A stretch of DNA of 64,000 nucleotides from Limnohabitans sp. Hippo3 (GTDB lineage: Bacteria > Pseudomonadota > Gammaproteobacteria > Burkholderiales > Burkholderiaceae_C): positions 124,001 to 188,000 of the forward strand of contig NZ_NESF01000002.1 in the NCBI RefSeq assembly GCF_003063665.1. The letters are read 5' to 3'. The notes below the pieces were generated by a model. It had not been told where the DNA came from. It did not search any database and saw nothing but the letters and a program-made list of their open reading frames with translations. Both the position numbers and the translations under genes were made by a program. This document shows positions 16,977 to 25,367 of this stretch, in pieces. Position 1 is the stretch's first letter. Every line of letters begins with the position of its first letter.

Positions 16977-17206
16977 AGCGGGCATTAAGCCAAAGAATAT
17001 CCGGTATCGGCGTCACAGCGGTCTCAAGGCAGCCAAATTTGAACAGAAGCAAACAGCCTAAACACGACAGAGCACCTAACTCTTGAAAGGCGGACTCTCT
17101 TAGCCCAAAGCAGCCTCAACCGCCTTCACCGCCCCCATCAAAAAACGCAGCCACCTGGTCACCCAAGCGCTGCGTTTTATTTTGCAAGCCCTCTCGGGTC
17201 TGTCCG
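16977..17206. other. Intergenic gap between the accessory block and the fatty-acid genes
   Basis: 230 bp without a convincing gene. It marks a junction between the AT-richer accessory segment and GC-rich catabolic genes. The only structure I see is the bidirectional terminator at its right end. No tRNA, direct repeat or integrase remnant is visible. Confidence 0.5.
17140..17178. terminator. Bidirectional terminator after the fadB-like gene
   Basis: Ten-base stem AAAACGCAGC/GCTGCGTTTT (17142-17151 and 17169-17178) with a 17-nt loop. T runs flank it on both strands, so it can terminate the leftward fadB-like transcript and rightward read-through from the accessory block. Confidence 0.7.
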
Positions 17207-19366
17207 TCAATACACCGGCTGATGCTGCTTCAAACTCGCGATCACTTCCACCGTCAGCACAAACCCCGCACCATACAACGCTGCCAATTCACCACACCGC
17301 TTGGCAAACGCATCCACGCCCTGCCCATAGATGAACTGCAGCGCCCCACCCGTCCAGGCCGGAAATCCAATACCGAAGATCGAGCCGATGTTGCCGTCGT
17401 GCACCGATGTCAGCACGCCTTCTTGCAGGCAGCGGGCGGTTTCCACGGCTTGGCGGTACAACAGGCGGTCTTTGATGTCTTGCTGGCTGTAGGCCACATC
17501 GGCTTTTTCAAACCGGGTTTTGAGTTCAGGCCACAGCGCTTTTTTCTGGCCAGCGGGGTAGTCGTAAAAACCACCACCTGCGGCGCGGCCGGGGCGCTTG
17601 AGTTCCTTGACCATGCGCTCGACCAGCAGCTCGCCGGGTGTGGCCTGGTAGGTCTTGCCTTCCTTGGCGAAGTCTTCGCGGGTCTGGTCCAGCACATGGA
17701 CCGACAGCGACAGCGCCGTTTCGTCCAGCACAGCCAGCGGCCCCACGGGCATGCCCACTTGCATGGCCAGGTTCTCGATCACGGGCGCGGGGATGCCCTC
17801 GCCCAGCATGGCCGCGCCTTCCATCACAAAGGTGCCAAAGGTGCGGCTGGTGTAAAAGCCACGCGAATCGTTCACCACGATCGGCAGCTTGCCCAGGGCT
17901 TGCACGTAGTCGTAGGCTCGCGCAATCGTCTCGTCGTCAGTTTGTGCACCGCGAATGATCTCCACCAGCTTCATCTTGTCCACAGGACTAAAAAAGTGGA
18001 TGCCCACGAATTTCTCGGGCTTGGCGCTGGCCGTGGCCAGGCCGCTGATGGGCAAGGTGGAGGTGTTGCTGGCAAAGAAGCCGCCTTCGGCGAGCATCGG
18101 CTCGGCCTCTTGCGTGACACGGGCTTTGAGTTCGCGGTTTTCAAACACGGCCTCAATGATCAGGTCGCAGCCCTTGAGGTCTACGGCGCTGGCTGTGGGG
18201 TGAATCAGTGACAACAAGGCCGCTTGTTTGTCAGCCGCCATGCGACCTTTGTCCACGCGTTTTTGCGTGAGCTTGTGGCTGTAGGCTTTGCCTTTTTCTG
18301 CGGCTTCCAAGCTCACGTCTTTGAGCACCGTGGCGATGCCCCGGCTGGCTTGTGAATACGCAATGCCCGAGCCCATCATGCCCGCACCCAAGATGCCCAC
18401 TTTTTGGGGCTTGTAGCGCGGTGCAGCCTTGGGGCGGCTTTGGCCACCCTTGATGCTGTTCATGTTGAAGAAGAAGGTGTTGATCATGTTGCGCGCCACC
18501 TGGCTGGTCATGAGACCGGCGAGGTAACGGCTTTCGATGCGCATGGCGGTGTCAAAGTCCACCATCGCGCCTTCGACCATGGCAGCCAGTGCCGCTTCGG
18601 GCGCGGGGTACAGACCGCGTGTTTTTTGCTTGAGCACGGCAGGCGCCACACTCAGCATGCCCGCGATTTTGGGGTTGCTGGGCGTGCCACCGGGCATTTT
18701 GTAGTCCTTGCGGTCCCACACATGCTGGGCAGCTTCGGGCTGGCCTTGCGATGCAGCGATGAAAGCCAATGCGCGGGGGCGCAACTGATCGTCACTGTCC
18801 ACCAGCTCATGCACCAGGCCCAGCTTGACGGCTTCGTCGGGGCCAAAGAGTTTGCTTTCCAGCACATAGGGCTGCGCGGCCAGCAAACCCAGCACGCGGG
18901 TCATCTTGGTGATGCCGCCGCCACCGGGAATCAAGCCCAACGTGACTTCGGGCAAGCCGAACTGGGTTTTCGGGTTGCGGGTGGCGATGCGGTGGTGGCC
19001 GATCAACGCCACTTCCCAGCCACCGCCCAGCGCCGAACCATTGAGGCAGCTGACCACTGGCACGCCCAGCGTCTCGATGGTGCGGAAACTTTTCTTGATG
19101 CTTTCAATTTCTGCAAAGACGCGCGGGCCGTCCGAGGCTTGCGAGCGCATCACGCCCTTGAGGTCTGCCCCCGCAAAAAACGACGTCTTGGCCGAGGCCA
19201 GCACGATGCCCTTGAGTTGGGCCTTGTCTTGGGCCACCTGCTCGGCCGTCTGGGCCAGGTCGGCTTGCCATTGCAGGCACATGGTGTTGACCGGCGAGCC
19301 TTGCTCGTCAAAGGTGATGGTGGCGATGCCGTCCGCCAGTTCGTAGCGCAGTGTTTTCAAAATCAT
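17207..19366 (-). CDS. Enoyl-CoA hydratase / 3-hydroxyacyl-CoA dehydrogenase fusion (FadB/FadJ-like)
   Basis: A 719-residue bifunctional beta-oxidation enzyme. The crotonase domain (1-~190) keeps both catalytic glutamates (SALGGGWEVAL and LPEVTLGLIPGGGG). The NAD-binding domain starts near residue 320 (VGILGAGMMGSGIAYS), with NTSTLPISGLA and HFFSPVDKMKLVEI of the hydroxyacyl-CoA dehydrogenase. The ATG at 19366 is chosen because GGGAGA lies just upstream and the protein then starts MILKTLRYEL; a longer in-frame extension overlaps the thiolase gene. It follows the thiolase by 16 bp, forming a FadA/FadB-type pair. Confidence 0.93.
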   Translation of the reverse strand: MILKTLRYELADGIATITFDEQGSPVNTMCLQWQADLAQTAEQVAQDKAQLKGIVLASAKTSFFAGADLKGVMRSQASDGPRVFAEIESIKKSFRTIETLGVPVVSCLNGSALGGGWEVALIGHHRIATRNPKTQFGLPEVTLGLIPGGGGITKMTRVLGLLAAQPYVLESKLFGPDEAVKLGLVHELVDSDDQLRPRALAFIAASQGQPEAAQHVWDRKDYKMPGGTPSNPKIAGMLSVAPAVLKQKTRGLYPAPEAALAAMVEGAMVDFDTAMRIESRYLAGLMTSQVARNMINTFFFNMNSIKGGQSRPKAAPRYKPQKVGILGAGMMGSGIAYSQASRGIATVLKDVSLEAAEKGKAYSHKLTQKRVDKGRMAADKQAALLSLIHPTASAVDLKGCDLIIEAVFENRELKARVTQEAEPMLAEGGFFASNTSTLPISGLATASAKPEKFVGIHFFSPVDKMKLVEIIRGAQTDDETIARAYDYVQALGKLPIVVNDSRGFYTSRTFGTFVMEGAAMLGEGIPAPVIENLAMQVGMPVGPLAVLDETALSLSVHVLDQTREDFAKEGKTYQATPGELLVERMVKELKRPGRAAGGGFYDYPAGQKKALWPELKTRFEKADVAYSQQDIKDRLLYRQAVETARCLQEGVLTSVHDGNIGSIFGIGFPAWTGGALQFIYGQGVDAFAKRCGELAALYGAGFVLTVEVIASLKQHQPVY

Positions 19367-19382
19367 GGTGCTGTCTCCCTGG

Positions 19383-20588
19383 TCAAACGCGTTCAACGAT
19401 GGTGGCAATGCCCATGCCGCCGCCCACACACAAAGTGGCCAAGCCGTAGCGCAGTTGGCGGCGGTGCAGCTCGTCGATCAGGATACCCAAAATCATCGCG
19501 CCTGTGGCCCCCAGCGGGTGGCCCATGGCAATCGCGCCACCGTTAACGTTCACCTTGTCGTGTGGCACGCCCATCTCTTGCATGAACTTCATGGGCACGG
19601 CGGCAAAGGCTTCGTTCACCTCGAACAAATCGATCTGGTCAATCGTCAGGCCCGCCTTGGCCAGCGCCTTGCGTGCGGCAGGCATGGGGCCTGTGAGCAT
19701 GATGGTCGGATCGGCGCCTGACAAGGCCACCGACACGATGCGCGCAAGCGGCGTGAGGCCATGGGTTTTGCCTGCGGCTTCAGAGCCGATGAGCACTGCC
19801 GCTGCGCCGTCCACGATGCCGGACGAGTTGCCCGCGTGGTGCACATGGTGGATGCGCTCGACCTGCGGGTAACGCTGCAAGGCCACGGCGTCAAAGCCCA
19901 TGGCCCCCAGCTGTTCAAAGGAGGCTTTGAGGCCGCCCAGCGTTTCCACCGTGGTGCCGGGCTTGATGAATTCGTCTTGCGCCAGGATGACCTGGCCCAG
20001 CTTGTCTTTGACCGGCACGACCGAGCGGTCGAAGTAACCTGCCGCACGCGCAGCCGTGGCGCGCTTTTGCGACTCGACCGCATAGGCATCCACATCGTGG
20101 CGGCTGAAACCGCTCATGGTGGCGATCAAGTCGGCACCAATGCCTTGCGGCACAAACAGCGTGGCGCTGTTGGTCTCGGGGTCTTGCGCCCAGGCACCGC
20201 CGTCCGAGCCGATCGGCACGCGGCTCATGCTCTCCAGGCCCCCGGCCACGACCAGTTCTTCCCAACCGCTGCGCACTTTCATGGCGGCCATGTTGACCGC
20301 TTCCAGGCCAGAGGCGCAAAAGCGGTTGAGCTGCACGCCCGAGCAGCGCCAGTCCCAACCGGCCGCCAGCGCCGCCACCTTGGGGATGACCGAGCCCTGC
20401 TCGCCAATGGGCGAGACCACGCCCATGACCACGTCGTCTACCGCAGCGGTGTCGAACTGGTTACGGCTTTGCAGCTCGCGCAGCACGCCGCTCAAGAGGC
20501 TGATCGGCTTGACCTCGTGCAGGCTGCCGTCTTTTTTGCCTTTGCCACGCGGTGTGCGTATGGCGTCGTAAACAAATGCTTCGCTCAT
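19383..20588 (-). CDS. Acetyl-CoA C-acyltransferase (thiolase, FadA-like)
   Basis: A 401-residue degradative thiolase. Nucleophile Cys91 lies in [12 protein letters not shown], the catalytic His in [14 protein letters not shown] and the second Cys in LCVGGGMG. It should cleave 3-ketoacyl-CoA made by the downstream FadB-like protein, with which it forms a two-gene operon. It is divergent from an acyl-CoA dehydrogenase gene across a short gap holding a TetR-type palindrome. Confidence 0.92.
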   Translation of the reverse strand: MSEAFVYDAIRTPRGKGKKDGSLHEVKPISLLSGVLRELQSRNQFDTAAVDDVVMGVVSPIGEQGSVIPKVAALAAGWDWRCSGVQLNRFCASGLEAVNMAAMKVRSGWEELVVAGGLESMSRVPIGSDGGAWAQDPETNSATLFVPQGIGADLIATMSGFSRHDVDAYAVESQKRATAARAAGYFDRSVVPVKDKLGQVILAQDEFIKPGTTVETLGGLKASFEQLGAMGFDAVALQRYPQVERIHHVHHAGNSSGIVDGAAAVLIGSEAAGKTHGLTPLARIVSVALSGADPTIMLTGPMPAARKALAKAGLTIDQIDLFEVNEAFAAVPMKFMQEMGVPHDKVNVNGGAIAMGHPLGATGAMILGILIDELHRRQLRYGLATLCVGGGMGIATIVERV

Positions 20589-20656
20589 GAATGTCTCCTG
20601 GGTGTCATCAGGGGTTTGCCCTGTGTTGTGGATTTTCGCATTCAGTATAGACTTTT

Positions 20657-20674
20657 ACCAAGCAAACGCTTTGT
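20657..20674. promoter_or_regulatory. Candidate TetR-type operator between thiolase and acyl-CoA dehydrogenase
   Basis: An 18-bp near-palindrome ACCAAGC-AAAC-GCTTTGT (one mismatch between 7-base arms) in the 121-bp gap between divergent beta-oxidation genes. It is adjacent to AT-rich promoter-like sequence (TTGTATAAAT). The nearby TetR-family regulator is an obvious candidate binder; not proven. Confidence 0.5.
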
Positions 20675-20709
20675 ATAAATAGCAACCCCCAAGTCCTGAA
20701 GGTGACACC

Positions 20710-21873
20710 ATGATTGAACGCACACTCTTTTCCGCCGACCACGAAGCTTTTCGCGACAGCTTTCGCCGCTTCATGGACAAGGAAATCGCCCCCCACCACG
20801 ACGCCTGGGAAGAGCAAGGCTACGTGGACCGCGCCGTGTGGGACAAGGCCGGGGAGAACGGCTTTTTGTGCATGACCCTGCCCGAGGCCTATGGCGGCTC
20901 GGATGCGGACAAGCTGTATTCGGTGGTGCAGATGGAAGAACTGGCACGCGCAGGTTTCAGCGGCATTGGCTACGGCCTGCACAGCGAGATCGTGGCCCCT
21001 TACATCTTGCATTACGGCACCGAAGCACAAAAGCAAAAATACCTGCCCAAGCTGGCCAGCGGTGAGATGGTGGGCGCGATCGCCATGAGCGAACCGGCAG
21101 CGGGCTCGGACCTGCAGGGCGTTAAAACCACGGCGCTGCTGCAAGCAGATGGCACCTACCTGATCAACGGCAGCAAGACCTTCATCACCAACGGCTGGCA
21201 CGCCGATCTGGTGATCCTGGTGGCCAAGACCGACCCGGCCGCCGGGGCCAAGGGCACCAGCTTGTTTTTGATCGAGCGCGGCATGCCCGGCTTTGAAAAG
21301 GGCAAACGCTTGAAGAAGCTGGGCCTCAAGGCGCAAGACACGTCCGAGCTATTTTTTGACAACGTGAAGGTCAGCGCCGACCAGCTGTTGGGTGGCACGG
21401 CCATGCAGGGCAAGGGCTTCATTTGTCTGATGGAGCAGCTGCCCTGGGAGCGCCTGCAAATCGCGATTGGCGGCATTGCGGCGGCGCAAGCGGCCATCGA
21501 CTGGACGGTGCAGTACGTGAAGGACCGCAAGGTGTTTGGCCAGGCCGTGGGCAATTACCAAAACACCCGCTACACCCTGGCCGAGTTGCAGACCGAGGTG
21601 CAGGTGGCCCGCGTGTTTGTAGACAAATGCTGCGAGCTGATCGTGCAAGACAAACTCGACACCGCCACCGCCAGCATGGCCAAGTACTGGTGCTCGGATT
21701 TGCAGTGCAAGGTGATGGACGAATGCGTGCAGCTGCACGGCGGCTACGGCTACATGTGGGAATACCCCATCACCCGCGCCTATGCCGACGCCCGCGTGCA
21801 ACGCATCTACGGCGGCACCAACGAGATCATGAAAGAAGTGATCTCGCGCAGCATGGGTTTGGCGGGGCGTTGA
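20710..21873 (+). CDS. Acyl-CoA dehydrogenase
   Basis: A 387-residue FAD-dependent acyl-CoA dehydrogenase. Visible are the N-terminal helical domain (DHEAFRDSFRRFMDKEIAPH), the flavin/substrate motif AIAMSEPAAGSDLQGVKT, SKTFITNG, the middle beta domain, and the C-terminal helical domain ending YGYMWEYPITRAYADARVQ then IYGGTNEIMKE. The family oxidises acyl-CoA to trans-2-enoyl-CoA and passes electrons to ETF. Context with FadA/FadB-like genes across the divergent promoter suggests linear or branched fatty-acyl substrates. Confidence 0.92.
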   Translation: MIERTLFSADHEAFRDSFRRFMDKEIAPHHDAWEEQGYVDRAVWDKAGENGFLCMTLPEAYGGSDADKLYSVVQMEELARAGFSGIGYGLHSEIVAPYILHYGTEAQKQKYLPKLASGEMVGAIAMSEPAAGSDLQGVKTTALLQADGTYLINGSKTFITNGWHADLVILVAKTDPAAGAKGTSLFLIERGMPGFEKGKRLKKLGLKAQDTSELFFDNVKVSADQLLGGTAMQGKGFICLMEQLPWERLQIAIGGIAAAQAAIDWTVQYVKDRKVFGQAVGNYQNTRYTLAELQTEVQVARVFVDKCCELIVQDKLDTATASMAKYWCSDLQCKVMDECVQLHGGYGYMWEYPITRAYADARVQRIYGGTNEIMKEVISRSMGLAGR

Positions 21874-21912
21874 AGCATTAACACCGTGGGCGAACAATCC
21901 AAGTACCCCCCC

Positions 21913-21980
21913 GTCACCCCGGGCTCGACCCGGGGTCTATGCCCCTTCACACATGGATGCCGGATCAAGCCCGGCATGAC
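21913..21980. repeat. REP-like double palindrome, copy 1
   Basis: Two GC-rich hairpins in tandem: CCCCGGG-ctcga-CCCGGGG (21917-21935) and ATGCCGG-atcaagc-CCGGCAT (21957-21977), joined by a short spacer. Near-identical units occur at about 25216-25283, with single arms at 42431 and 62651. It lies in the leader of the TetR gene. Confidence 0.85.
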
Positions 21981-21989
21981 ATCAAAAAA

Positions 21990-22664
21990 ATGACCAGCGC
22001 TCCCACCCTCGTTGAGCCCAAACGCACACGCGGCCGCCCCCGCAAGACCGAGGGCGAGCGTGACGATGGCAATCGGCGGCAAGCGCTGATTGCGGCGGCG
22101 GCGCAGCTGTTTCACCGCCAAGGCTATGACGCCACCAGCACGCGCGAGATCGCCGCGCAGGTCGGCATGCAGCCGGGTTCGCCCTTCTACCACTTTGGCA
22201 ACAAGCAGGACCTGTTGCTGGCCGTGATGGTCGAGGGCATGAAACAGGCCAGTGAGCGCCAACGCGCAGCCTGCGCCGGTTTAAGTGGTGATGAAAGCGC
22301 ACGCGAGCGGCTGCGCGTGCTGATCCGCAACCAGTTCGATGTGCTGCTGGGACCCGACAGTGACTTCATACCGGTGATGCTGTACGAATGGCGCTCGCTG
22401 AGCGCCGAACAACGCCAGACCATCACGCAGATCAAGGACGAGTACGAAGCGGCCTGGATACCCGTGTTGCAAGCCTTGCACCACAGTGGTCAGCTGCAGG
22501 CCCCGGTGGCACTGGCACGACTGATGATTTTTGGCGCTTTGAATTGGGCAGTGCAGTGGTACCAGCCACCCCCCAAAAAGGCGGCGAAGAAAAGCCCACC
22601 ACGCGCCTCGCTGGACGAATTGACCGAGGCCGCCCTGGCCCTGTTTTTGAGAGACCCCGCATGA
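21990..22664 (+). CDS. TetR/AcrR-family regulator of the acyl-CoA operon
   Basis: A 224-residue regulator with an N-terminal HTH (RRQALIAAAAQLFHRQGYDA, TSTREIAAQVGMQPGSPFYH). Residues ~75-224 form the helical ligand domain with an alanine/lysine-rich stretch. The frame extends upstream through a REP-like palindrome, so I take the ATG at 21990, just after the repeat, because the upstream peptide is encoded by repeat DNA. Its stop overlaps the start of the SDR gene (ATGA), placing the regulator first in the operon. By position it resembles AtuR-type regulators; an acyl-CoA ligand is likely but inferred. Confidence 0.85.
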   Translation: MTSAPTLVEPKRTRGRPRKTEGERDDGNRRQALIAAAAQLFHRQGYDATSTREIAAQVGMQPGSPFYHFGNKQDLLLAVMVEGMKQASERQRAACAGLSGDESARERLRVLIRNQFDVLLGPDSDFIPVMLYEWRSLSAEQRQTITQIKDEYEAAWIPVLQALHHSGQLQAPVALARLMIFGALNWAVQWYQPPPKKAAKKSPPRASLDELTEAALALFLRDPA

Positions 22665-23554
22665 AGCCCACCACACCCTACCAATCCGTCTTTGCGCCCG
22701 GCCTGCTGCGCGGGCAGGTCATCCTGGTCACCGGCGGCGGCTCGGGCATTGGCCGCTGCACCGCACACGAACTGGCCAGCCTGGGTGCGCATGTGGTGCT
22801 GGTGGGCCGTAACCCCGATAAGCTGAGCACCACAGCGCAAGAAATCACCGGTGACGGCGGCCAAGCCAGTTGGCACAGCACCGACATCCGGCGCGAGGAC
22901 GATGTGAAAGCCCTGGTGGCGCAGGTGCTGCAGCTGCACGGCCGCATCCACGGTTTGGTGAACAACGCGGGTGGGCAATACATCTCGCCACTGGCCAGCA
23001 CCAGCGCCAAGGGCTGGCAGGCGGTCATCGACACCAACTTGACGGGCGGCTTTCTGGTAGCGCGTGAATGCTTCAACCAAAGCATGCAACAGCACGGCGG
23101 CGCGGTGGTCAACATCGTGGCCGACATGTGGGGCTCCATGCCCGGCATGGGCCACAGCGGCGCAGCGCGGGCGGGCATGGTCAGCTTCACCGAAACGGCT
23201 GCATTGGAGTGGGCAGCGCACGGTGTGCGTGTGAATGCCGTGGCCCCCGGCTACATCGCCAGCAGCGGCATGGACCATTACCCACCCGAGGCGGGCCCGA
23301 TGCTGCGCGAGATGCGCAACACCGTACCGCAAGGCCGCTTTGGCACCGAAGCCGAAACTTCCGCAGCGATTGTGTTTTTGTTGTCGCCCGCCGCCAGCTT
23401 CATCAGCGGCAGCGTGCTGCGTGTGGACGGCGCCCGCCCGCAGATGCGCATGGGCTGGCAACAAACCGTGGCCAAGCCCGATGTGCAAGACCGCGATGCG
23501 GTCAAACCGTTCAACGGCTTTCACCGTGCCGTCACCCCCAAGGTATTCCAATGA
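22661..23554 (+). CDS. SDR-family oxidoreductase, trans-2-enoyl-CoA reductase-like
   Basis: A 297-residue short-chain dehydrogenase. The cofactor motif is TGGGSGIG (~residue 26) and NNAGG is present. At the active site the usual YxxxK is replaced by HSGAARAG, i.e. Ser and Arg. The same replacement is found in the peroxisomal trans-2-enoyl-CoA reductase/dienoyl-CoA reductase branch, and LEWAAHGVRVNAVAPGYI and FLLSPAASFISG also fit that branch. It probably acts on an unsaturated acyl-CoA with NADPH. It overlaps its neighbours by 4 nt on both sides. The atu operon of Pseudomonas also contains SDR genes. Confidence 0.82.
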   Translation: MKPTTPYQSVFAPGLLRGQVILVTGGGSGIGRCTAHELASLGAHVVLVGRNPDKLSTTAQEITGDGGQASWHSTDIRREDDVKALVAQVLQLHGRIHGLVNNAGGQYISPLASTSAKGWQAVIDTNLTGGFLVARECFNQSMQQHGGAVVNIVADMWGSMPGMGHSGAARAGMVSFTETAALEWAAHGVRVNAVAPGYIASSGMDHYPPEAGPMLREMRNTVPQGRFGTEAETSAAIVFLLSPAASFISGSVLRVDGARPQMRMGWQQTVAKPDVQDRDAVKPFNGFHRAVTPKVFQ

Positions 23555-25161
23555 CATTCGAATCCACCTGGAACCCGCACAGCCCTGTGGCGCAGCAACG
23601 GCGCGAGGCGGCACTGGCCCGCCTGGCGCAATGGCAAGCCTTGCAAGACCGCGCGGCTCTTGCCTCGGCCCAGTCCAAACCCGTGTTCGACAAACGCGGC
23701 CAGCTCCTGCCGCGTGAGCGCGTGGCCTTGTTGCTCGACCCCGGTGCGCCCTTCTTGCCGCTATGCGCCTTGGCGGGCTTCATGCAGGACACGCCCGACC
23801 CGGCCAAGTCGGTGCCCGGCGGCGGCATGATCGCGGGCATCGGTTTTATCAATGGCGTGCGCTGCATGGTGGTGGCCAGCGACTCGGGCATCGAGGCCGG
23901 GGCCATTCAGGCGCGGGGCCTGGAAATGATTTTGCGTGTGCAAGAGTTGGCCCTCGAAAACAAACTCCCCTTTGTGCACCTGGTCGAAAGCGCCGGGGCC
24001 AACCTGATGCAGTACAAGGTTGAGGGCTTTGTGCTGGGTGGCAGCCTGTTCCGCAACCTGGCCCGCCTGTCGGCAGCGGGCTTGCCGGTGCTCACCGTGC
24101 AACACGGCTCGGGCACGGCAGGCGGGGCTTACATGCCGGGCCTGAGTGACACCGTGATCATGGTGCGGGGCAGATCACGCGCCTTTCTGGCCGGGCCGCC
24201 TTTGCTCAAAGCTGCCACGGGCGAAGTGGCCACCGAAGAAGAACTGGGCGGGGCTGAGATGCACACCAGCGTATCGGGCCTGGGCGAGTACCTGTGCGAA
24301 GACGACCGGCATGCGCTGGGCACGGCCCGCGATGTGGTGGCGCGCTGGGACTGGCCAGCACACAAGACACAGCGAGAAGCCAAACCCCCGCGCTTTGACG
24401 CCGAGGAACTGCTGGGCCTGATGCCCGCTCACCACCGCGAACCGATCGACATGCGCGAAGTCATTTTGCGGCTGGTGGACGATTCGGATTTTCTGGAATT
24501 CAAGCCGCTGTTTGGCGCGGCCACCGTGTGCGCACAGGCGCGCATCGGAGGGCATGCGGTCGGCATCATCAGCAACAACGGGCCCATCGATGTGGCCGGG
24601 GCCAACAAGGGCACGCATTTCATCCAGTGGATGTGCCAGCTGGGCCACCCCATCGTGTATTTGCAAAACACCACCGGCTACATGGTGGGCAAAGACAGTG
24701 AACAAGGCGGCATGATCAAACACGGCTCCAAGATGATCCAGGCCGTGACCAGCGCCACCGTGCCCCAGATCACCATCCAGTGTGGGGCCTCGTTTGGGGC
24801 GGGCAACTACGGCATGTGCGGGCGCGGCTATGCACCGCGCTTTTTGTTCAGCTGGCCCGGTGCCAAAACATCGGTGATGGGGGGCGAACAAGCGGCCCGC
24901 ACCATGCAAATCGTGGCCGAGGCCGGTATGGCCCGCAAGGGCATCACGCCCGACCCCGACAAGATGCAGGCCCAGTTCGACAAGATCGTGGCCTTGTTCG
25001 AGGCCCAGGCCGACGCCTTCTACACCAGTGGCCTGGTGCTGGACGACGGTGTGATCGACCCGCGTGACACGCGGGCAGTGTTGTCGTTTTGCCTGGACAC
25101 CTGCACTGAAGCAGCTGCCCGCCAGCCCCGTGCCAGCACGTTTGGCGTGTCACGGATGTGA
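23551..25161 (+). CDS. Acyl-CoA carboxylase carboxyltransferase (beta) subunit, AtuC/LiuB-like
   Basis: A 536-residue biotin-dependent carboxyltransferase with N and C lobes. Visible motifs are SAGANLMQYK, HGSGTAGGAYMPGLSD, FLAGPPLLKAATGEVATEEE, GGAEMHTSVSGLGEYL, and in the C lobe NNGPIDVAGANKGTHFI and QCGASFGAGNYGMCGRGYAP. Length and motifs fit methylcrotonyl- or geranyl-CoA carboxylase beta subunits rather than propionyl-CoA carboxylase. The segment preceding the oxyanion loop differs from the HFGRIFFNQ-type motif of LiuB and has a glycine where LiuB has phenylalanine, which favours a larger, geranyl-CoA-like substrate. Its biotin partner is encoded downstream. Confidence 0.85.
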   Translation: MTFESTWNPHSPVAQQRREAALARLAQWQALQDRAALASAQSKPVFDKRGQLLPRERVALLLDPGAPFLPLCALAGFMQDTPDPAKSVPGGGMIAGIGFINGVRCMVVASDSGIEAGAIQARGLEMILRVQELALENKLPFVHLVESAGANLMQYKVEGFVLGGSLFRNLARLSAAGLPVLTVQHGSGTAGGAYMPGLSDTVIMVRGRSRAFLAGPPLLKAATGEVATEEELGGAEMHTSVSGLGEYLCEDDRHALGTARDVVARWDWPAHKTQREAKPPRFDAEELLGLMPAHHREPIDMREVILRLVDDSDFLEFKPLFGAATVCAQARIGGHAVGIISNNGPIDVAGANKGTHFIQWMCQLGHPIVYLQNTTGYMVGKDSEQGGMIKHGSKMIQAVTSATVPQITIQCGASFGAGNYGMCGRGYAPRFLFSWPGAKTSVMGGEQAARTMQIVAEAGMARKGITPDPDKMQAQFDKIVALFEAQADAFYTSGLVLDDGVIDPRDTRAVLSFCLDTCTEAAARQPRASTFGVSRM

Positions 25162-25185
25162 GTGCCATGACCATGCACATTCCGC

Positions 25186-25340
25186 TTTATCACCCCGGGT
25201 TTGACCCCCTTCTCTGTCACCCCGGGCTTGACCCGGGGTCCATGCCTGTTCACACATGGATGCCGGATCAAGTCCGGCATGACAGGCGCTTACATCATCC
25301 CCGGCATGACAGACCTTGGCGTCAGCCGGCATAACAGATA
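25186..25340. repeat. REP-like palindrome cluster, copy 2
   Basis: The gap between the carboxyltransferase and acyl-CoA dehydrogenase genes is almost entirely repeat. There is a partial arm (CACCCCGGGTTTGACCCC, from 25191), then a full double unit (25216-25283) nearly identical to that at 21913, then two further decayed CCGGCAT arms (to ~25332). The unit interrupts an otherwise overlapping operon. Confidence 0.85.
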
Positions 25341-25367
25341 ACCCAACAAAGTACCAGGAGACAAGCC

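Noticed and set aside
16977-17206. Attachment site or tRNA end at the border of the accessory block
   Set aside because: No tRNA-like fold, direct repeat or integrase gene was found near either border.
21913-25340. CRISPR array
   Set aside because: The repeats are palindromic, few, far apart and lie in operon gaps without unique spacers of constant size.
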